A DNA stretch of 64,000 nt from Xanthomonas rydalmerensis (GCF_033170385.1 NZ_CP126170.1:830001-894000); one strand, 5' to 3'. Positions 7,581 to 17,101 are shown, counted from the first letter of the stretch. Program-made: numbers and translations. The notes: a model not told the origin generated them from the letters alone.

Positions 7581-8879
7581 TCACTTCGGCGTGCCCAGGC
7601 CGCCGATGTTGAGCATGACCCGCAAACCGATCACCAGCGCATCGTCCGGCGCGCGGCGCGCGGCGGGATTGCCCAGGATGTCGGGGTGGACGATGTACTG
7701 CACGTTCGGCACCAGGAACAGCGGCGACTGGGCGATGCGATAACTGTAGTTGAGTTCGACCATGACCTCGTTGCGCGAGATGGCCGGCACCGCGCCGCGC
7801 TTTCGCAGGAGGTCGTTCATGTAGCCCTGCTGGTCGGCACTGAAACGGTAGTAATTCGCGATGACGCCGAGTCCGTCGCCCGGCCGCGATGCGAACGGGC
7901 CGCTGTAGTAGAGGCCGGCGGTGACCTGCAGGTCGTAGACCTGGTGCGCATCGAACGGTGCGGCGATGTTGCCGAAGGCGACCAGCATGCGTTTGCTCGC
8001 CATGCCCTGCGGCCGGTACAGCGCGCGTTCGCCCATCGCATACGCGCCCCAGCGCCCGCCGTCGTACAGGCGCGCCGGGCCGCCGACCAGCCCGCGCAAG
8101 CCGCCGGCCTGGTTGTAGCGCAGATCGCTGTAGTCGGCCGAGTTGTACCAGAGGCCGGCGAGGTAGCGCGGCGCGCCCTGGCCGCGCGCGGGATCGGGTT
8201 CGTAGCCGACCTCGAGCGTGCCCAGCACGCCGTTGCTGTCGGCGGTGCTCCAGTCCAGGCCATGGGTGTTCTTGCGCTGCGGATTCAGTTCGAACGCGCC
8301 CACCGAGACATAGTTGGCATCGTGCTTGTAGCGCAGCTTCGCGCCCCAGTTCACGTAGGGAAAGCCGACGAAACCGCCATCGGCCTGGCTCAGTTGGAAT
8401 GGGCAGTCCGAGGCGCCGACGAAGCGGCAGCCGTAGCGGCTGCGCGCGAACTGCCAGGTGGTGTTCATGCGTCCGGCGACCAGTTGCCAGCGGCCGTCGG
8501 CGAACACCTGTTCCCAGGTCAGTTGCGCCAGTTGCGCCTGTTGCTGCGGATACCAGTAGCCCTGCACCTTGACGCCATTGCCGATCTGCCGCTGCGACAG
8601 GCTGTCGCCGTAGTACCAGGCGCCGGTGGCGTGCAGCGTGGCGCCGGGAATGCCGAACAGGCGTTGCAGATCCAGATCCGCGCCGGCGACCACGCCGCCG
8701 GCATTGCGATCGCCGCGCGACAGGCCACCGTCGACGTTGCGCGCATAATCGTTGGACCAGACGAAGCGCGGCGCGATGCCGTGCTCGTCCAGCCACTGCC
8801 CGGTGTCGGCGGCGACGGCGGATACGGGGAGGGCGGCCGTCAGTGCGGCCGACGCGAGCAGCGACAGGGTGCGCGACAT
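7581..8879 (-). CDS. OprB-family carbohydrate-selective porin
   Basis: This is an outer-membrane porin of 432 residues. A signal peptide (MSRTLSLLASAALTAALPVSAVAA) is cut near residue 24. The mature part is rich in aromatic residues and alternating strands. It carries OprB family features: GADLDLQRLFGIPGATLHATG, the WEQVFADGRWQLVAGRMN strand, and a C-terminal strand pattern ending ALVIGLRVMLNIGGLG. The frame runs open further upstream to 9101, but the signal peptide fixes the start at 8879. It lies downstream on the same strand of a lyase, a transporter and an IclR regulator, so it probably admits the sugar or sugar acid used by that set. Confidence 0.85.
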   Translation of the reverse strand: MSRTLSLLASAALTAALPVSAVAADTGQWLDEHGIAPRFVWSNDYARNVDGGLSRGDRNAGGVVAGADLDLQRLFGIPGATLHATGAWYYGDSLSQRQIGNGVKVQGYWYPQQQAQLAQLTWEQVFADGRWQLVAGRMNTTWQFARSRYGCRFVGASDCPFQLSQADGGFVGFPYVNWGAKLRYKHDANYVSVGAFELNPQRKNTHGLDWSTADSNGVLGTLEVGYEPDPARGQGAPRYLAGLWYNSADYSDLRYNQAGGLRGLVGGPARLYDGGRWGAYAMGERALYRPQGMASKRMLVAFGNIAAPFDAHQVYDLQVTAGLYYSGPFASRPGDGLGVIANYYRFSADQQGYMNDLLRKRGAVPAISRNEVMVELNYSYRIAQSPLFLVPNVQYIVHPDILGNPAARRAPDDALVIGLRVMLNIGGLGTPK

Positions 8880-9119
8880 GGGAGCGGATTCCACGGACGA
8901 AGGGAGGCGCCTGACCCGCGCAGGTGGGGCGCGGGTCCGGACCGGGTAAGACGTGAGAGGGCAGGAGCTTGCAGTCACGCAGCGACGCGAAGACCGCTCG
9001 GGGCGTGCGCCGTGCCGTCGACAGAAACGCCTGTGGGGGAGCCGGCGAGAGCAACAACGACAAGCGCGATGCGACGCAGGCGGCAGGCACGGTGCAGACA
9101 CGCCGGCTGCCGCTGCGAC

Positions 9120-9145
9120 GAGGGCCGCGCTTGTCCGCGGCCCTC
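9120..9145 (-). terminator. Hairpin after the DapA-like lyase gene
   Basis: A perfect 10-base-pair stem (GAGGGCCGCG / CGCGGCCCTC) with a 6-base loop lies 17 bases past the lyase stop codon. There is no run of T after it, so it may be a weak terminator or an RNA-stabilising hairpin between the lyase gene and the porin gene. Confidence 0.4.
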
Positions 9146-9162
9146 TGTTCGACCCGAGCGGG

Positions 9163-10092
9163 TCAGGCCACCTTGCCGAGGCCGGCGGCGGCCATCGCCG
9201 CGGCGATCTCCTTGTCGGCGCCCTCGGCCAGCGGCAACAGCGGCGAACGCACCGTGGCGTGGTCGAGCAGGCCGCGCGCGACCAGCGCCCACTTCAGCGC
9301 CACCGAGCCTTCCATGTGCGAGCCGCGGTGATAGACGCTCTTGGTCACCGGCAGCAGACGATCGTGCACTTCGCGCGCCTTGGCGTAATCCTTGGCCTTG
9401 CCGGCGGCGATCATCTCCAGCAGCGGTTCCGGGGCAATGCAGCCGTAGCCCACCAGTGCGCCATCCACGTCGAACATGGTGTGCAGCAGATACTCGTCGT
9501 GGCAGGTCAGCACCGGCACGTTCGGGCGCTCCTTGCGGAACACCGGGATCTCGGTGTCCCAGCGCTTCATGTTGCGCACGCCGTTCTTCATCGCGACCAC
9601 GCCCGGCAGCGCGGCGATCTCCAGCAACGTCTCCAGGTCGTAGGTGGCCTTGGTCACGTCCGGGTACTGGAACAGGATCATCGGCAGTCCGCTGGCCTCA
9701 TGGATGGCCTTGTAGCGATCCTGCGGCGCGCCCTTCTGGTAGCCGAAGCGCAGCCATCCGTGCGACGGATAGATCAGTCCCGCGGACGCGCCGGCGGCGA
9801 CCGCGCGCTTGGCCTCGTCGGCCGCCACGCGGGTGCCTTCCAGGGTGATGCCGGCGATGATCGGGATGCGGCCGTCGACGGCGTCGCGGAACGCGGTGAT
9901 CACCTTGGCCTGTTCGTCGCGCTCCAGGAACGTGCCTTCGCCGGCGTGGCCGAGCACGGTCAGGCCCTTGACCCCATCGATGCCGCCGAGCCAGGCGCCG
10001 ATGCGCTTGATCGCGGGATAGTCGACGGCGCCGTCGCGGGTGAACGGGGTGACCGGCGCGGGAACCAGGCCTTTCAGGTCGATGTGGCTCAT
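9163..10092 (-). CDS. DapA-family lyase/aldolase (sugar-acid type)
   Basis: This is a (beta/alpha)8-barrel class I lyase of about 309 residues that forms a Schiff base with an oxo-acid. The catalytic Lys is K169 in GVVAMKNGVRN and the proton-relay Tyr is Y143 in LFQYPDVTKATY. The oxo-acid loop reads LGHAGEG (residues 47-53) where DapA has a GTTGE-like sequence. That change and the neighbouring transporter and porin argue against lysine synthesis and for sugar-acid catabolism, for example a 4-deoxy-5-oxoglucarate dehydratase or a 2-keto-3-deoxy aldolase. The start at 10092 has GAGGAA about 7 bases upstream. An ATG two codons earlier (10098) is too close to it. The exact substrate is not shown by the sequence. 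Confidence 0.75.
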   Translation of the reverse strand: MSHIDLKGLVPAPVTPFTRDGAVDYPAIKRIGAWLGGIDGVKGLTVLGHAGEGTFLERDEQAKVITAFRDAVDGRIPIIAGITLEGTRVAADEAKRAVAAGASAGLIYPSHGWLRFGYQKGAPQDRYKAIHEASGLPMILFQYPDVTKATYDLETLLEIAALPGVVAMKNGVRNMKRWDTEIPVFRKERPNVPVLTCHDEYLLHTMFDVDGALVGYGCIAPEPLLEMIAAGKAKDYAKAREVHDRLLPVTKSVYHRGSHMEGSVALKWALVARGLLDHATVRSPLLPLAEGADKEIAAAMAAAGLGKVA

Positions 10093-10201
10093 GCTCATTT
10101 CCTCTTCTTTGGATCAACGGGGGATGGAATCGAACGCGGGGTCCGACGGGGGTGGTACGGAAGCGATGCGCGATGCGCCGGCTGCGGCGCGGGCGATGCG
10201 C

Positions 10202-11614
10202 TCAGGGAGACAGCTGTTCCAGCGATTGGCCCTTGGTTTCCAGGGCGAAACGCCAGGTCACCGCGGCACCGGCCAGCAGCACGGCGGCGAAGGCCGCGAA
10301 CACGTAGCGGATGCCGAGTCCGGCGATCACCGCGCCGACCAGCAACGGCCCGCAGGCCGAGCCCAGGCGCAGCCAGGCGCTGCCCAGTCCGGTGCCGATG
10401 GCGCGGATGCGCGTGGGGTAGAGCTCGGCCGAGTACAGGTACAGCGAGAAGGTGATGGTCTGCACCGCGGCATAGCCCAGCGCCGCGAATACCAGCACCT
10501 GCGGCGCCGAGGTGCCGCCGAGCGCCGCCAGCGCCAGCAGCGGCACGCCGCCGGCAACGAAGGCCAGGCCGTACCAGCGCTTGCGTCCGACCTTGTCGAT
10601 CGACAGCGCGCACACCACCGCGGCGGCGACACCCGCCAGCGAGGTGAAGAAGCCATAGGCGATGCTCTGCTGCAGCGACAACCCGAAGTGCGTGCGGTAC
10701 AGCGTCGGCAGCCAGGTGATGATGCCGTTGGCCACCAGATACGAGCAGAACCACAGGCTCCAGATCACCAGGGTGCGCTTGCGATAGACGCTGCCGAACA
10801 GTTCGCGCCAATCCGAGCGCTGCGCCTTGGGCAGCGCAGTGCGGTCGAAGACCGGCGCCGGCAACGGGCCATGGCGGCGCTCGGCGCTGCGCTCGAGCTC
10901 GGCCACGATGGCGTCGGCCTTGTCGTAGCGGCCCTTGGAGGCGAGCCAACGCGGCGATTCGAACATGAAGAAGCGCAGTGGAATCATGATCGCAGCCGGG
11001 ATCAACCCGACCATGAACATCGCCTTCCAGCCATAGGCCGGCACCAGGAAGTAGCCGATGCCGCCGGCCGCGACCAGGCCGAGCAGGAACATCACTTCGT
11101 ACAGCAGGAAGAAGCGCCCGCGCTTCTTCGAGCCGATCAGTTCGTTGATGTAGGCGCTGGCCACCGGCACCTCGCCGCCGGTGCCGATGCCCTGGATGAA
11201 GCGGAACGCGATCATCGCCGCGGCGCTGCCGGCGAACAGGCAGGCCACGTCCATCGACACGAACAGCAGGATGGTGAACAGCAGCACGTGCAGGCGGCCG
11301 ATGCGCTCGGCCAGCCAGCCGAAGAACACCGAGCCCAGCAGTTGGCCCAGGTAGCCGGCCGACAGGATCATGCCGATCTGCGCCGGCGACAGCTGCCATT
11401 CCTTGGTCAGCACCGGCATTGCGTAGGCGATGGCGATCACCGTGTAGCCGTCGAAGAACGTGGCGGCGCCGACGATGTTGCGCGCCCACCACACGTTGCG
11501 GGTGATCGGCAGGCGTTCGAGGCGTGCGCCGATCTCCGCCTGCGCCTCGGCGATGGACGGCGCGCGGGCGGTGGCGTTGGCGGTGGTGGCAGGGGCTGTG
11601 GTGGGCATGAGCAT
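10202..11614 (-). CDS. MFS transporter (sugar/sugar-acid type)
   Basis: This is a 470-residue inner-membrane transporter with 12 predicted helices. The MFS loop 2-3 motif GWLAERIGRLHVLL and the GRFFLLYEVMFLLG and SAELYPTRIRAIGTG segments are characteristic of the sugar and aromatic-acid/H+ symporter branches. A charged central loop (about 225-255) separates the two halves. GAAAGG lies 8 bases before the start. It is followed by the lyase gene and preceded by an IclR regulator gene on the same strand. It probably imports the substrate of the lyase pathway by proton symport. The substrate is inferred from context only. Confidence 0.83.
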   Translation of the reverse strand: MLMPTTAPATTANATARAPSIAEAQAEIGARLERLPITRNVWWARNIVGAATFFDGYTVIAIAYAMPVLTKEWQLSPAQIGMILSAGYLGQLLGSVFFGWLAERIGRLHVLLFTILLFVSMDVACLFAGSAAAMIAFRFIQGIGTGGEVPVASAYINELIGSKKRGRFFLLYEVMFLLGLVAAGGIGYFLVPAYGWKAMFMVGLIPAAIMIPLRFFMFESPRWLASKGRYDKADAIVAELERSAERRHGPLPAPVFDRTALPKAQRSDWRELFGSVYRKRTLVIWSLWFCSYLVANGIITWLPTLYRTHFGLSLQQSIAYGFFTSLAGVAAAVVCALSIDKVGRKRWYGLAFVAGGVPLLALAALGGTSAPQVLVFAALGYAAVQTITFSLYLYSAELYPTRIRAIGTGLGSAWLRLGSACGPLLVGAVIAGLGIRYVFAAFAAVLLAGAAVTWRFALETKGQSLEQLSP

Positions 11615-11712
11615 CGTGGCTGCCTTTCGCAGGACAAGGGAACCCCGGCGCGGGCGCCGAAGCGTCCACGCAGCGAGACGGACAGGGAGGGCCGGGCGGC
11701 GGCCCGGGTGGA

Positions 11713-12564
11713 TCAGGTGCTGGGGGCGGTCACGGCAACACTCCCGCTGGCCTGGATCGCGAAGGCGATGTCCTTGGCGGCCAGCAGCGTGGGTTGGAGG
11801 GCGGTGTCGAGCAGCTCGGCATGGCTGGTGCGGACCGACGGCGCGGCGACGCTGATCGCGCCGAGCGGATAGTCGTCCGCATCCAGCACCGGCACCGCCA
11901 GCACGCGCAATCCCTCGGTCAGCATCGACTCCAGGATCACGTAGCGGTCGCGGCGGACGCAGTCGAAGGTGCGCCGCATCGCCTCGATTTCAGGCGTCTG
12001 CACCTGCACGTCCACGCCGGTCACGCGCGTCACCTCCGCCGGTGCCAGGTGCGCCAGCATCGCCAGGCCGATCGCGGTGCGGGTGCTGGGCACCGTGGTG
12101 CCGATGCGGATGTCCACGCCCAGGCGGGTGATGCCGGCGCGGACGCGTTCGATGTAGAGCACGTCGGGGCCTTGCAGGACCGCGAAGCTGGCCGCTTCGT
12201 TGACGTCGCTGACCAGCGTGCGCAGCAACGGCCGCACCACGCTGCGCAGATCGCGGCGGGCGATCGCGTGGAAGCCGAGGTCGAGCACCTTCAGGGTCAG
12301 GCGGAAGCGGCGGCTCTCCGGCACGCGATGCACGTAGCCCAGCTCGACCAGGGTGTTGAGCATGCGGAAGGTGGTGCCGGGATCGAGCCTGGCCAGCGCC
12401 GCGATCTGGCTCAGCGACAGTTCCTCGTGTTCGGACGAGAACGCCTCGAGCACGCGAAAGCCCTTGGCCAGCGACTGCACGGTACTGCGCAGCTTCTTGT
12501 CCCCGGCCTCGTCGCCGTCGTCGGGCGCGGCGCTGGCCGCGCGCTGGGAAATCGTCTTGATCAT
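11713..12564 (-). CDS. IclR-family transcriptional regulator
   Basis: This is a 283-residue regulator. An N-terminal winged helix (about 35-90: SLAKGFRVLEAFSSEHEELSLSQIAAL, RMLNTLVELGYVHR) is followed by the IclR effector-binding domain (GFHAIARRDLRSVVRPLL; VRAGITRLGVDIRIGTTVPSTRTAIG; PLGAISVAAPSV). The ATG at 12564 is supported by GGA 8 bases upstream, and longer in-frame readings are low-complexity. It heads a same-strand cluster of transporter, lyase and porin genes and is the likely pathway-specific regulator. A CGAAA-ATTA-TTTCG palindrome upstream is a candidate site. Confidence 0.87.
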   Translation of the reverse strand: MIKTISQRAASAAPDDGDEAGDKKLRSTVQSLAKGFRVLEAFSSEHEELSLSQIAALARLDPGTTFRMLNTLVELGYVHRVPESRRFRLTLKVLDLGFHAIARRDLRSVVRPLLRTLVSDVNEAASFAVLQGPDVLYIERVRAGITRLGVDIRIGTTVPSTRTAIGLAMLAHLAPAEVTRVTGVDVQVQTPEIEAMRRTFDCVRRDRYVILESMLTEGLRVLAVPVLDADDYPLGAISVAAPSVRTSHAELLDTALQPTLLAAKDIAFAIQASGSVAVTAPST

Positions 12565-12962
12565 CTGCAGTTCCTGGAGGACCCGGGGAATCGCCAGCTT
12601 GCTCGGCCCACCTGATCCTGTCGCTTGACAAGTGAATTTCGGATTGCGAAAATTATTTCGTAATTTCATGCCCAGAGTCTGCCTGGACGCGCACAGCGTC
12701 AAGTTGCGGCGCAACATGCTGCGTGGGCTGTACGCGCTGCCGACGCCGCTCCCTGATTCCAAGATCCCCGAAAGCCAAGGCCGCGTGCTGGAGCTGCGTG
12801 GGCGCGGCGGCGTCATGTCGCGCCGTGCCCGGACCTCGACGTGGCGCCTGTCGCGAGTGACGCGGCGTCGCTGCTGTATCGCCCGGTAGACGAACGCCGC
12901 CGTGCGCGACCCTGTCAGCGGTGCTGGCAGACACCGCAGTGGCGGCGCCGATACCGTGATGC
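12565..12962. other. Intergenic region upstream of the IclR regulator gene
   Basis: These 398 bases hold the regulator's promoter region with an IclR-type palindrome, and a TTGACA (12625-12630) on the plus strand without a good -10 partner. The rest, up to the small membrane protein gene, shows no gene that can be supported. Confidence 0.5.
12647..12660. promoter_or_regulatory. Candidate IclR-type operator
   Basis: CGAAAATTATTTCG has perfect 5-base arms (CGAAA/TTTCG) around ATTA. IclR-family sites are short palindromes of the GAAA-N-TTTC kind. It lies 83 bases upstream of the iclR start in an AT-rich patch, where autoregulation would be expected. Binding is inferred. Confidence 0.5.
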
Positions 12963-13433
12963 ATGGCCCGAACGACCCGACAGACGCCGCCACCGCCGGC
13001 GCAGAAATGGTGGCAAGGACTTTCGTTCAAGCGCACGTCCGCCGAGGTATCGGCGGTGTTGGTGGTGATCGGCGCGACCTACGGTTTCGTGCAGTACGTG
13101 GAGGTCAAGCCGCTGCAGCGGCAGTTGGCCGAGGCGCAGGCCGCGGCATGCAAGCCGGAAGCGGCCGCGGCATCGGCGATCATGACGCTGCTGCCGGGCG
13201 AGAGCCGCACGCTCTTCGATGGCGCGCTGACCGTCGCCAATCTCACGCCAGCGCAGGACGATGCCAAGGTACGGCTGCGTATCGCGCCGCTGGGCGCGGC
13301 CGCGGTCGACAAGCTCCAGCCGGTACCGGGAGACCGCTTCCTGGTGCAGGCGCCGGGCCGTGGCCGCTATGCGATCTACCTGCGTTCCAGCAGCGCGCAG
13401 TTCGTGGAGCTGTCGGTCCTGCGGCAACCGTGA
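12963..13433 (+). CDS. Hypothetical single-pass membrane protein
   Basis: This is a 156-residue protein. A proline-rich basic start is followed by one transmembrane segment (about 28-46, [21 protein letters not shown]). A soluble domain follows with a beta-rich pattern ([19 protein letters not shown] ... [13 protein letters not shown] ... [22 protein letters not shown]). The tail probably faces the periplasm. No family is recognised and the ribosome binding site is poor, so the exact start is uncertain. The gene ends about 100 bases before the hydrolase gene on the same strand. Confidence 0.55.
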   Translation: MARTTRQTPPPPAQKWWQGLSFKRTSAEVSAVLVVIGATYGFVQYVEVKPLQRQLAEAQAAACKPEAAAASAIMTLLPGESRTLFDGALTVANLTPAQDDAKVRLRIAPLGAAAVDKLQPVPGDRFLVQAPGRGRYAIYLRSSSAQFVELSVLRQP

Positions 13434-13538
13434 GCAGTGCGCTGGTGCTTGCGCGCCATTCAAGAAATCCGGCGCAAGGCCGCCATCCCTGTCAGCGGAG
13501 CCGTTTCGCCGAAGCGGCCGTCCCTCGGGGGAACGCGC

Positions 13539-14342
13539 ATGCTGTCCTTGCCACGTTTGCTGGGCCGTCACCTGGCCAAGTTTTTGTCCAAGCCGCGCCG
13601 CCACGGTTCGCAGCTGCCGACCAGCCCGCCGCACCTGCTGCGCGCCACGCTGCGCAAGGGCGACGTGCTGCTGGTCGAGGGCAACAGCCGCTTCTCCACC
13701 GCCATCAAGTACCTGAGCCAATCCACCTGGTCGCACGCGGCGCTGTACATCGGCGACCACGTGGCCGCGCTTCCCGGCGAGGAAGCGCCGCTGTTCTGCG
13801 ATGTCGACATCAATGTCGGCGTGCGCCTGGTCGGGATGAGCGAGTTCGCCGGCCTGCACACGCGCATCTGCCGCCCGGTCGGGTTGAGCGCGCAGGAGAT
13901 CGAGACCGTGGTGGAGTACATGGTCTCGCGGGTCGGCAACAGCTACGACCTGAAGAACATCTTCGATCTGGCGCGCTACCTGGTGCGTACGCCGCCGTTG
14001 CCGTCGTCGGTGAAGCGGCGCTTCCTCGAGCTGGGCAGCGGCGAGCCGACCCGGGCGATCTGTTCGACCCTGCTGGCGCAGGCCTTCGGCGCGATCCGCT
14101 ACCCGATCCTGCCGGAGATCGACCAGACGCCGCTGGTGGGCGCCGATGCCGGGGAGGACGCGGAAATCCTGTATCCGCGCCATCACAGCCTGACACTGCC
14201 GCGCGATTTCGACGTGTCGCCGTACTTCAACGTGGTCAAGCCGCGGCTGCAGCACGGCTTCGACTTCCATCGCCTGGTGTGGGAGCCGCCGGCCGCAAGC
14301 GCGTTGCCTGCCAGTGCGCCGCTGGACGCCGCGTTGGCCTGA
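13539..14342 (+). CDS. YiiX/YebB-like papain-fold cysteine hydrolase
   Basis: This is a 267-residue protein of the permuted NlpC/P60 (YaeF/YiiX) group. The catalytic His lies in [12 protein letters not shown] and the catalytic Cys in [16 protein letters not shown], giving the circularly permuted His-before-Cys order of this group. Related enzymes act on amide bonds in cell-wall peptides or acylated substrates. There is no clear signal peptide, but a basic N-terminus ([16 protein letters not shown]) could bind a membrane. GGGGGAA lies 6 bases before the ATG at 13539. The substrate is unknown. Confidence 0.72.
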   Translation: MLSLPRLLGRHLAKFLSKPRRHGSQLPTSPPHLLRATLRKGDVLLVEGNSRFSTAIKYLSQSTWSHAALYIGDHVAALPGEEAPLFCDVDINVGVRLVGMSEFAGLHTRICRPVGLSAQEIETVVEYMVSRVGNSYDLKNIFDLARYLVRTPPLPSSVKRRFLELGSGEPTRAICSTLLAQAFGAIRYPILPEIDQTPLVGADAGEDAEILYPRHHSLTLPRDFDVSPYFNVVKPRLQHGFDFHRLVWEPPAASALPASAPLDAALA

Positions 14343-14458
14343 CTGAAACCGTCTCCAGCCCGGAACTGTGGTGCGCGTTCATCTATACGAACGCCGCGCG
14401 GTTCAAGTTCGACCGCAGGCTGGCCGATACAAAATCCCGTTTCTGCTTTCTTGACGCC

Positions 14459-16741
14459 ATGAATCCGATCCAATTCCTGCGCCGCCGTATCGCCAATCTG
14501 CCCATGGCACGCAAGTTCGTCCTGCTGTGCACGTTGATCGCGCTCGGCGTGATCCTGCTCGCGGTCGCTGCCGCACGCCTGCAGTATCTGAACCTGGTCG
14601 ATGCGCGCAAGCAGACCGTCAAGACCCAGGTCGACATGGGCCTGAGCGTCATTCAGCACTACGCCAACCTGGCCAAGCGCGGCGAGATGACCGAGGCGCA
14701 GGCACAGGCGGCGGCCAAGGGCGCGCTCGCCGACATGAGAACCAATGGCGGCGTCGATTACTTCTTCGTCATCGACCCGCAGATGCACGTCATCATGCAT
14801 CCCAAGCGCCCGGTCGGCGCCGACATGAGCGGCTACAAGAGCGATGCCGGGGAATACGTCTACCGCGACATCGTGAGCACGGTGCGCAGTGGCGACGGCT
14901 TCAGCTACTACACCGCGCCCAAGCCCGGCAAGTCGGTGCAGTTGCCGAAGATCAGCTATGCCGCGCTGTACCCGCAGTGGGACTGGGTACTGGCGATGGG
15001 CGTCTATGCCGAAGACATCCAGGCCGAGGCGATGGGCTTCACCAAGGTGCTCACCGTGATTGGCGGCGGCCTGGTGGTGCTGGTCGTCGGCCTGTGCTGG
15101 CTGATCGCCGGTGCCATCGTCACGCCGCTGCGCGGGGCCACGCGGACCGCCGAAGCGATCGCTTCCGGCCGCTTCGACAATTCGATCAAGGTGGAATCGC
15201 GCGACGAGACCGGGCAGTTGATGGCCAGCATGCAGCAGATGCAGACCCAGCTGCAGCGTTTCAACGGCGAGATGCAGACCCTGGTGCGGCTGCAGCAGGG
15301 CGAGGACATCAGCCATCGCATGCCGGAAGACTTCCCCGGCGACTACGGCACGCTGGCGCACGGCATGAACACCGCGCTGTTCGAGCACCTCGACGCGATC
15401 GTCGAGGCGATGGCGATCATGGACGAGTACGGCCGCGGCGACCTGCGCCGCGACATGCGCCGGTTGCCGGGACAGCGCGCCGCGCTGCACGAGGCGCTGG
15501 ACGTGGTCAAGACCAACCTGTCGGCGGTCAACGGCGACATCGCGCGCCTGGCCGATGCGGCGGCCCGCGGCGACTTCACCGCGCGCGGCGACGAGGCGCG
15601 CTATGAGTTCGCGTTCAAGGAAATGGTCGAGGCGCTGAACCGGCTGATGCGCCAGGCCGACAGCGGTCTGGCCGACGTCGGCCGGATCATGGGCGCGATC
15701 GCCGATGGCGACCTGTCGCAGCGTGTGGACGTGCGCTACGAAGGCGCGTTCGGCAAGCTCGCCGACGCCGCCAACCGTACCGCCGAGCAACTGACCGGCA
15801 TCGTGCAGGGCATCCAGCGCGCGGTCGGCTCGATCAACACCGCCGCCAGCGAGATCGCCAGCGGCAACAGCGACCTGTCGGTGCGGACCGAGCAGCAGGC
15901 GGCCAGCCTGGAAGAAACCGCCGCCTCGATGGAGGAACTGACCTCCACGGTCAAGCAGAACGCCGACAGCGCACGCCAGGCCAACCAGTTGGTGCTGAGC
16001 ACCGGCGAGGTGGCCGAGAACGGCGGGCGCGCGGTCGAGGAGGTGGTGACGACCATGGCTTCGATCAGTGCCGCGTCGGCGCGCATTGCCGACATCATCG
16101 GCGTGATCGACGGCATCGCCTTCCAGACCAACATCCTGGCCTTGAACGCGGCAGTGGAAGCGGCGCGCGCCGGTGAACAGGGCCGCGGCTTCGCCGTGGT
16201 GGCCTCGGAAGTGCGCTCGCTGGCGCAGCGCTCGGCGGCCGCAGCCAAGGAGATCAAGACCCTGATCTCCGACTCCGTGCAGGAAGTGGAGCAGGGCTCG
16301 ACCCTGGTCAACCGCGCCGGCACCACCATGGCCGAGGTGGTCGCCTCGGTGAAGCGGGTCACCGACATCATGGCCGAGATCTCCGCGGCCAGCGCCGAAC
16401 AGAGCGCCGGCATCGACCAGGTCAGCAAGACGGTGATGCAGCTGGACGAGGGCACCCAGCAAAACGCGGCGCTGGTGGAAGAAGCCAGCGCAGCGGCCAA
16501 GAGCATGGAAGACCAGGCGGCGGAACTGGCACGCGCGGTCGCGGTGTTCCGCCTCGCCGGCGGCGCCGCCATCAGCGCGGCACCGGCCCCCGCGGCAAGG
16601 CCGCAGCCGGCCAGGCCGGCGGTGCGTGCGGTCGTTGCCGCCACCAGGCCCAAGCCCGTGGCCCCCGTGCGACAACCGGCGGCAAAGCCGCGCCCGATCC
16701 AGGGCGTGCCGGCGGACAGCGCGGAGTGGGAAGAGTTCTGA
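14459..16741 (+). CDS. Methyl-accepting chemotaxis protein (Cache/poly-HAMP)
   Basis: This is a 760-residue chemoreceptor. The order is a short basic start, TM1 (about 20-40), a periplasmic single-Cache ligand domain (about 45-190, [19 protein letters not shown]), TM2 (about 195-218), and a HAMP. Further HAMP-like repeats follow ([27 protein letters not shown]). The signalling domain is last, with the conserved hairpin tip [20 protein letters not shown] near residues 550-580. The extreme C-terminus EWEEF matches the xWxxF docking peptide used by CheR/CheB, so this receptor probably recruits its own methylation enzymes. A proline/alanine-rich linker precedes that tail. The ligand is unknown, though Cache domains of this type often bind small organic acids. 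Confidence 0.92.
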   Translation: MNPIQFLRRRIANLPMARKFVLLCTLIALGVILLAVAAARLQYLNLVDARKQTVKTQVDMGLSVIQHYANLAKRGEMTEAQAQAAAKGALADMRTNGGVDYFFVIDPQMHVIMHPKRPVGADMSGYKSDAGEYVYRDIVSTVRSGDGFSYYTAPKPGKSVQLPKISYAALYPQWDWVLAMGVYAEDIQAEAMGFTKVLTVIGGGLVVLVVGLCWLIAGAIVTPLRGATRTAEAIASGRFDNSIKVESRDETGQLMASMQQMQTQLQRFNGEMQTLVRLQQGEDISHRMPEDFPGDYGTLAHGMNTALFEHLDAIVEAMAIMDEYGRGDLRRDMRRLPGQRAALHEALDVVKTNLSAVNGDIARLADAAARGDFTARGDEARYEFAFKEMVEALNRLMRQADSGLADVGRIMGAIADGDLSQRVDVRYEGAFGKLADAANRTAEQLTGIVQGIQRAVGSINTAASEIASGNSDLSVRTEQQAASLEETAASMEELTSTVKQNADSARQANQLVLSTGEVAENGGRAVEEVVTTMASISAASARIADIIGVIDGIAFQTNILALNAAVEAARAGEQGRGFAVVASEVRSLAQRSAAAAKEIKTLISDSVQEVEQGSTLVNRAGTTMAEVVASVKRVTDIMAEISAASAEQSAGIDQVSKTVMQLDEGTQQNAALVEEASAAAKSMEDQAAELARAVAVFRLAGGAAISAAPAPAARPQPARPAVRAVVAATRPKPVAPVRQPAAKPRPIQGVPADSAEWEEF

Positions 16742-16793
16742 GCCAATGCGGCGTGGTTGGCCTCCGCCGCCATGCCGTGGCCGCCTCGTTCTT

Positions 16794-16816
16794 GTAGGAG
16801 CGGCTTCAGCCGCGAC
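16794..16816 (+). repeat. REP element, forward copy
   Basis: GTAGGAGCGGCTTCAGCCGC followed by GAC is the REP-type palindrome found repeatedly in this window. It is the first half of an inverted pair; the second half at 16838 is split by the IS110 element. Confidence 0.9.
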
Positions 16817-16837
16817 CCCACATGGTCGGGAACGCCC

Positions 16838-16858
16838 GTCGCGGCTGAAGCCGCTCCT
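16838..16858 (-). repeat. REP element, inverse copy, interrupted by IS110
   Basis: The inverse REP (GTCGCGGCTGAAGCCGCTCC plus T) stops exactly where intact copies continue with AC. The missing ACGAG is found at 18091, on the far side of the IS110 element. Joining the two restores a normal REP end. Confidence 0.85.
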
Positions 16859-16895
16859 TGTATCTGGACCTGGCGCCCCTAAACAGGCGTCATGT

Positions 16896-17062
16896 CTTCC
16901 GACTGATCATCGGAGGAGGTGTGGGAAGTCCAGTCGCTCCTGAAGCTTAGAGCTTGCATCGTAGATCGGCTCCCCTCTCCACATGCTGGCCCTTGGGTGT
17001 CCGAACGGTATCCAGAGTCCGCCCCCGGCGTGAACTCGCATCGACAAGGCAGGACCGGGCAC
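16896..17062 (+). ncRNA. Predicted IS110 bridge RNA
   Basis: The 5' non-coding end of the element folds in the order known for IS621-type bridge RNAs. First is a 5' stem-loop (16896-16902 with 16910-16916). Next is a target-binding loop closed by 16919-16924 with 16979-16984. Last is a donor-binding loop closed by GCCC/GGGC (16989-16992, 17057-17060) and GTCC/GGAC (16999-17002, 17052-17055). Each loop holds an inner hairpin (16941-16958; 17015-17037). Guides: AGTCGCTCCT (16932-16941) matches the left target AGCCGCTCCT in 9 of 10 bases. TCGTAG (16959-16964) is the complement of right target CTACGA. ACGGTATC (17005-17012) equals the right end of the element. ACAAG (17044-17048) is the complement of core plus left end CTTGT. 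The RNA ends are approximate. Confidence 0.8.
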
Positions 17063-17101
17063 AGCGCCGATCATGACCCTGACACGATGGAGGAATCGCG
17101 T

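Noticed and set aside
9120..9145. Strong intrinsic terminator
   Set aside because: The stem is perfect but no T run follows on either strand, so it is listed only as a weak or processing hairpin.
12625..12660. Plus-strand promoter built on TTGACA
   Set aside because: No acceptable -10 element lies at 16-18 bases, and the next plus-strand gene starts 300 bases away.
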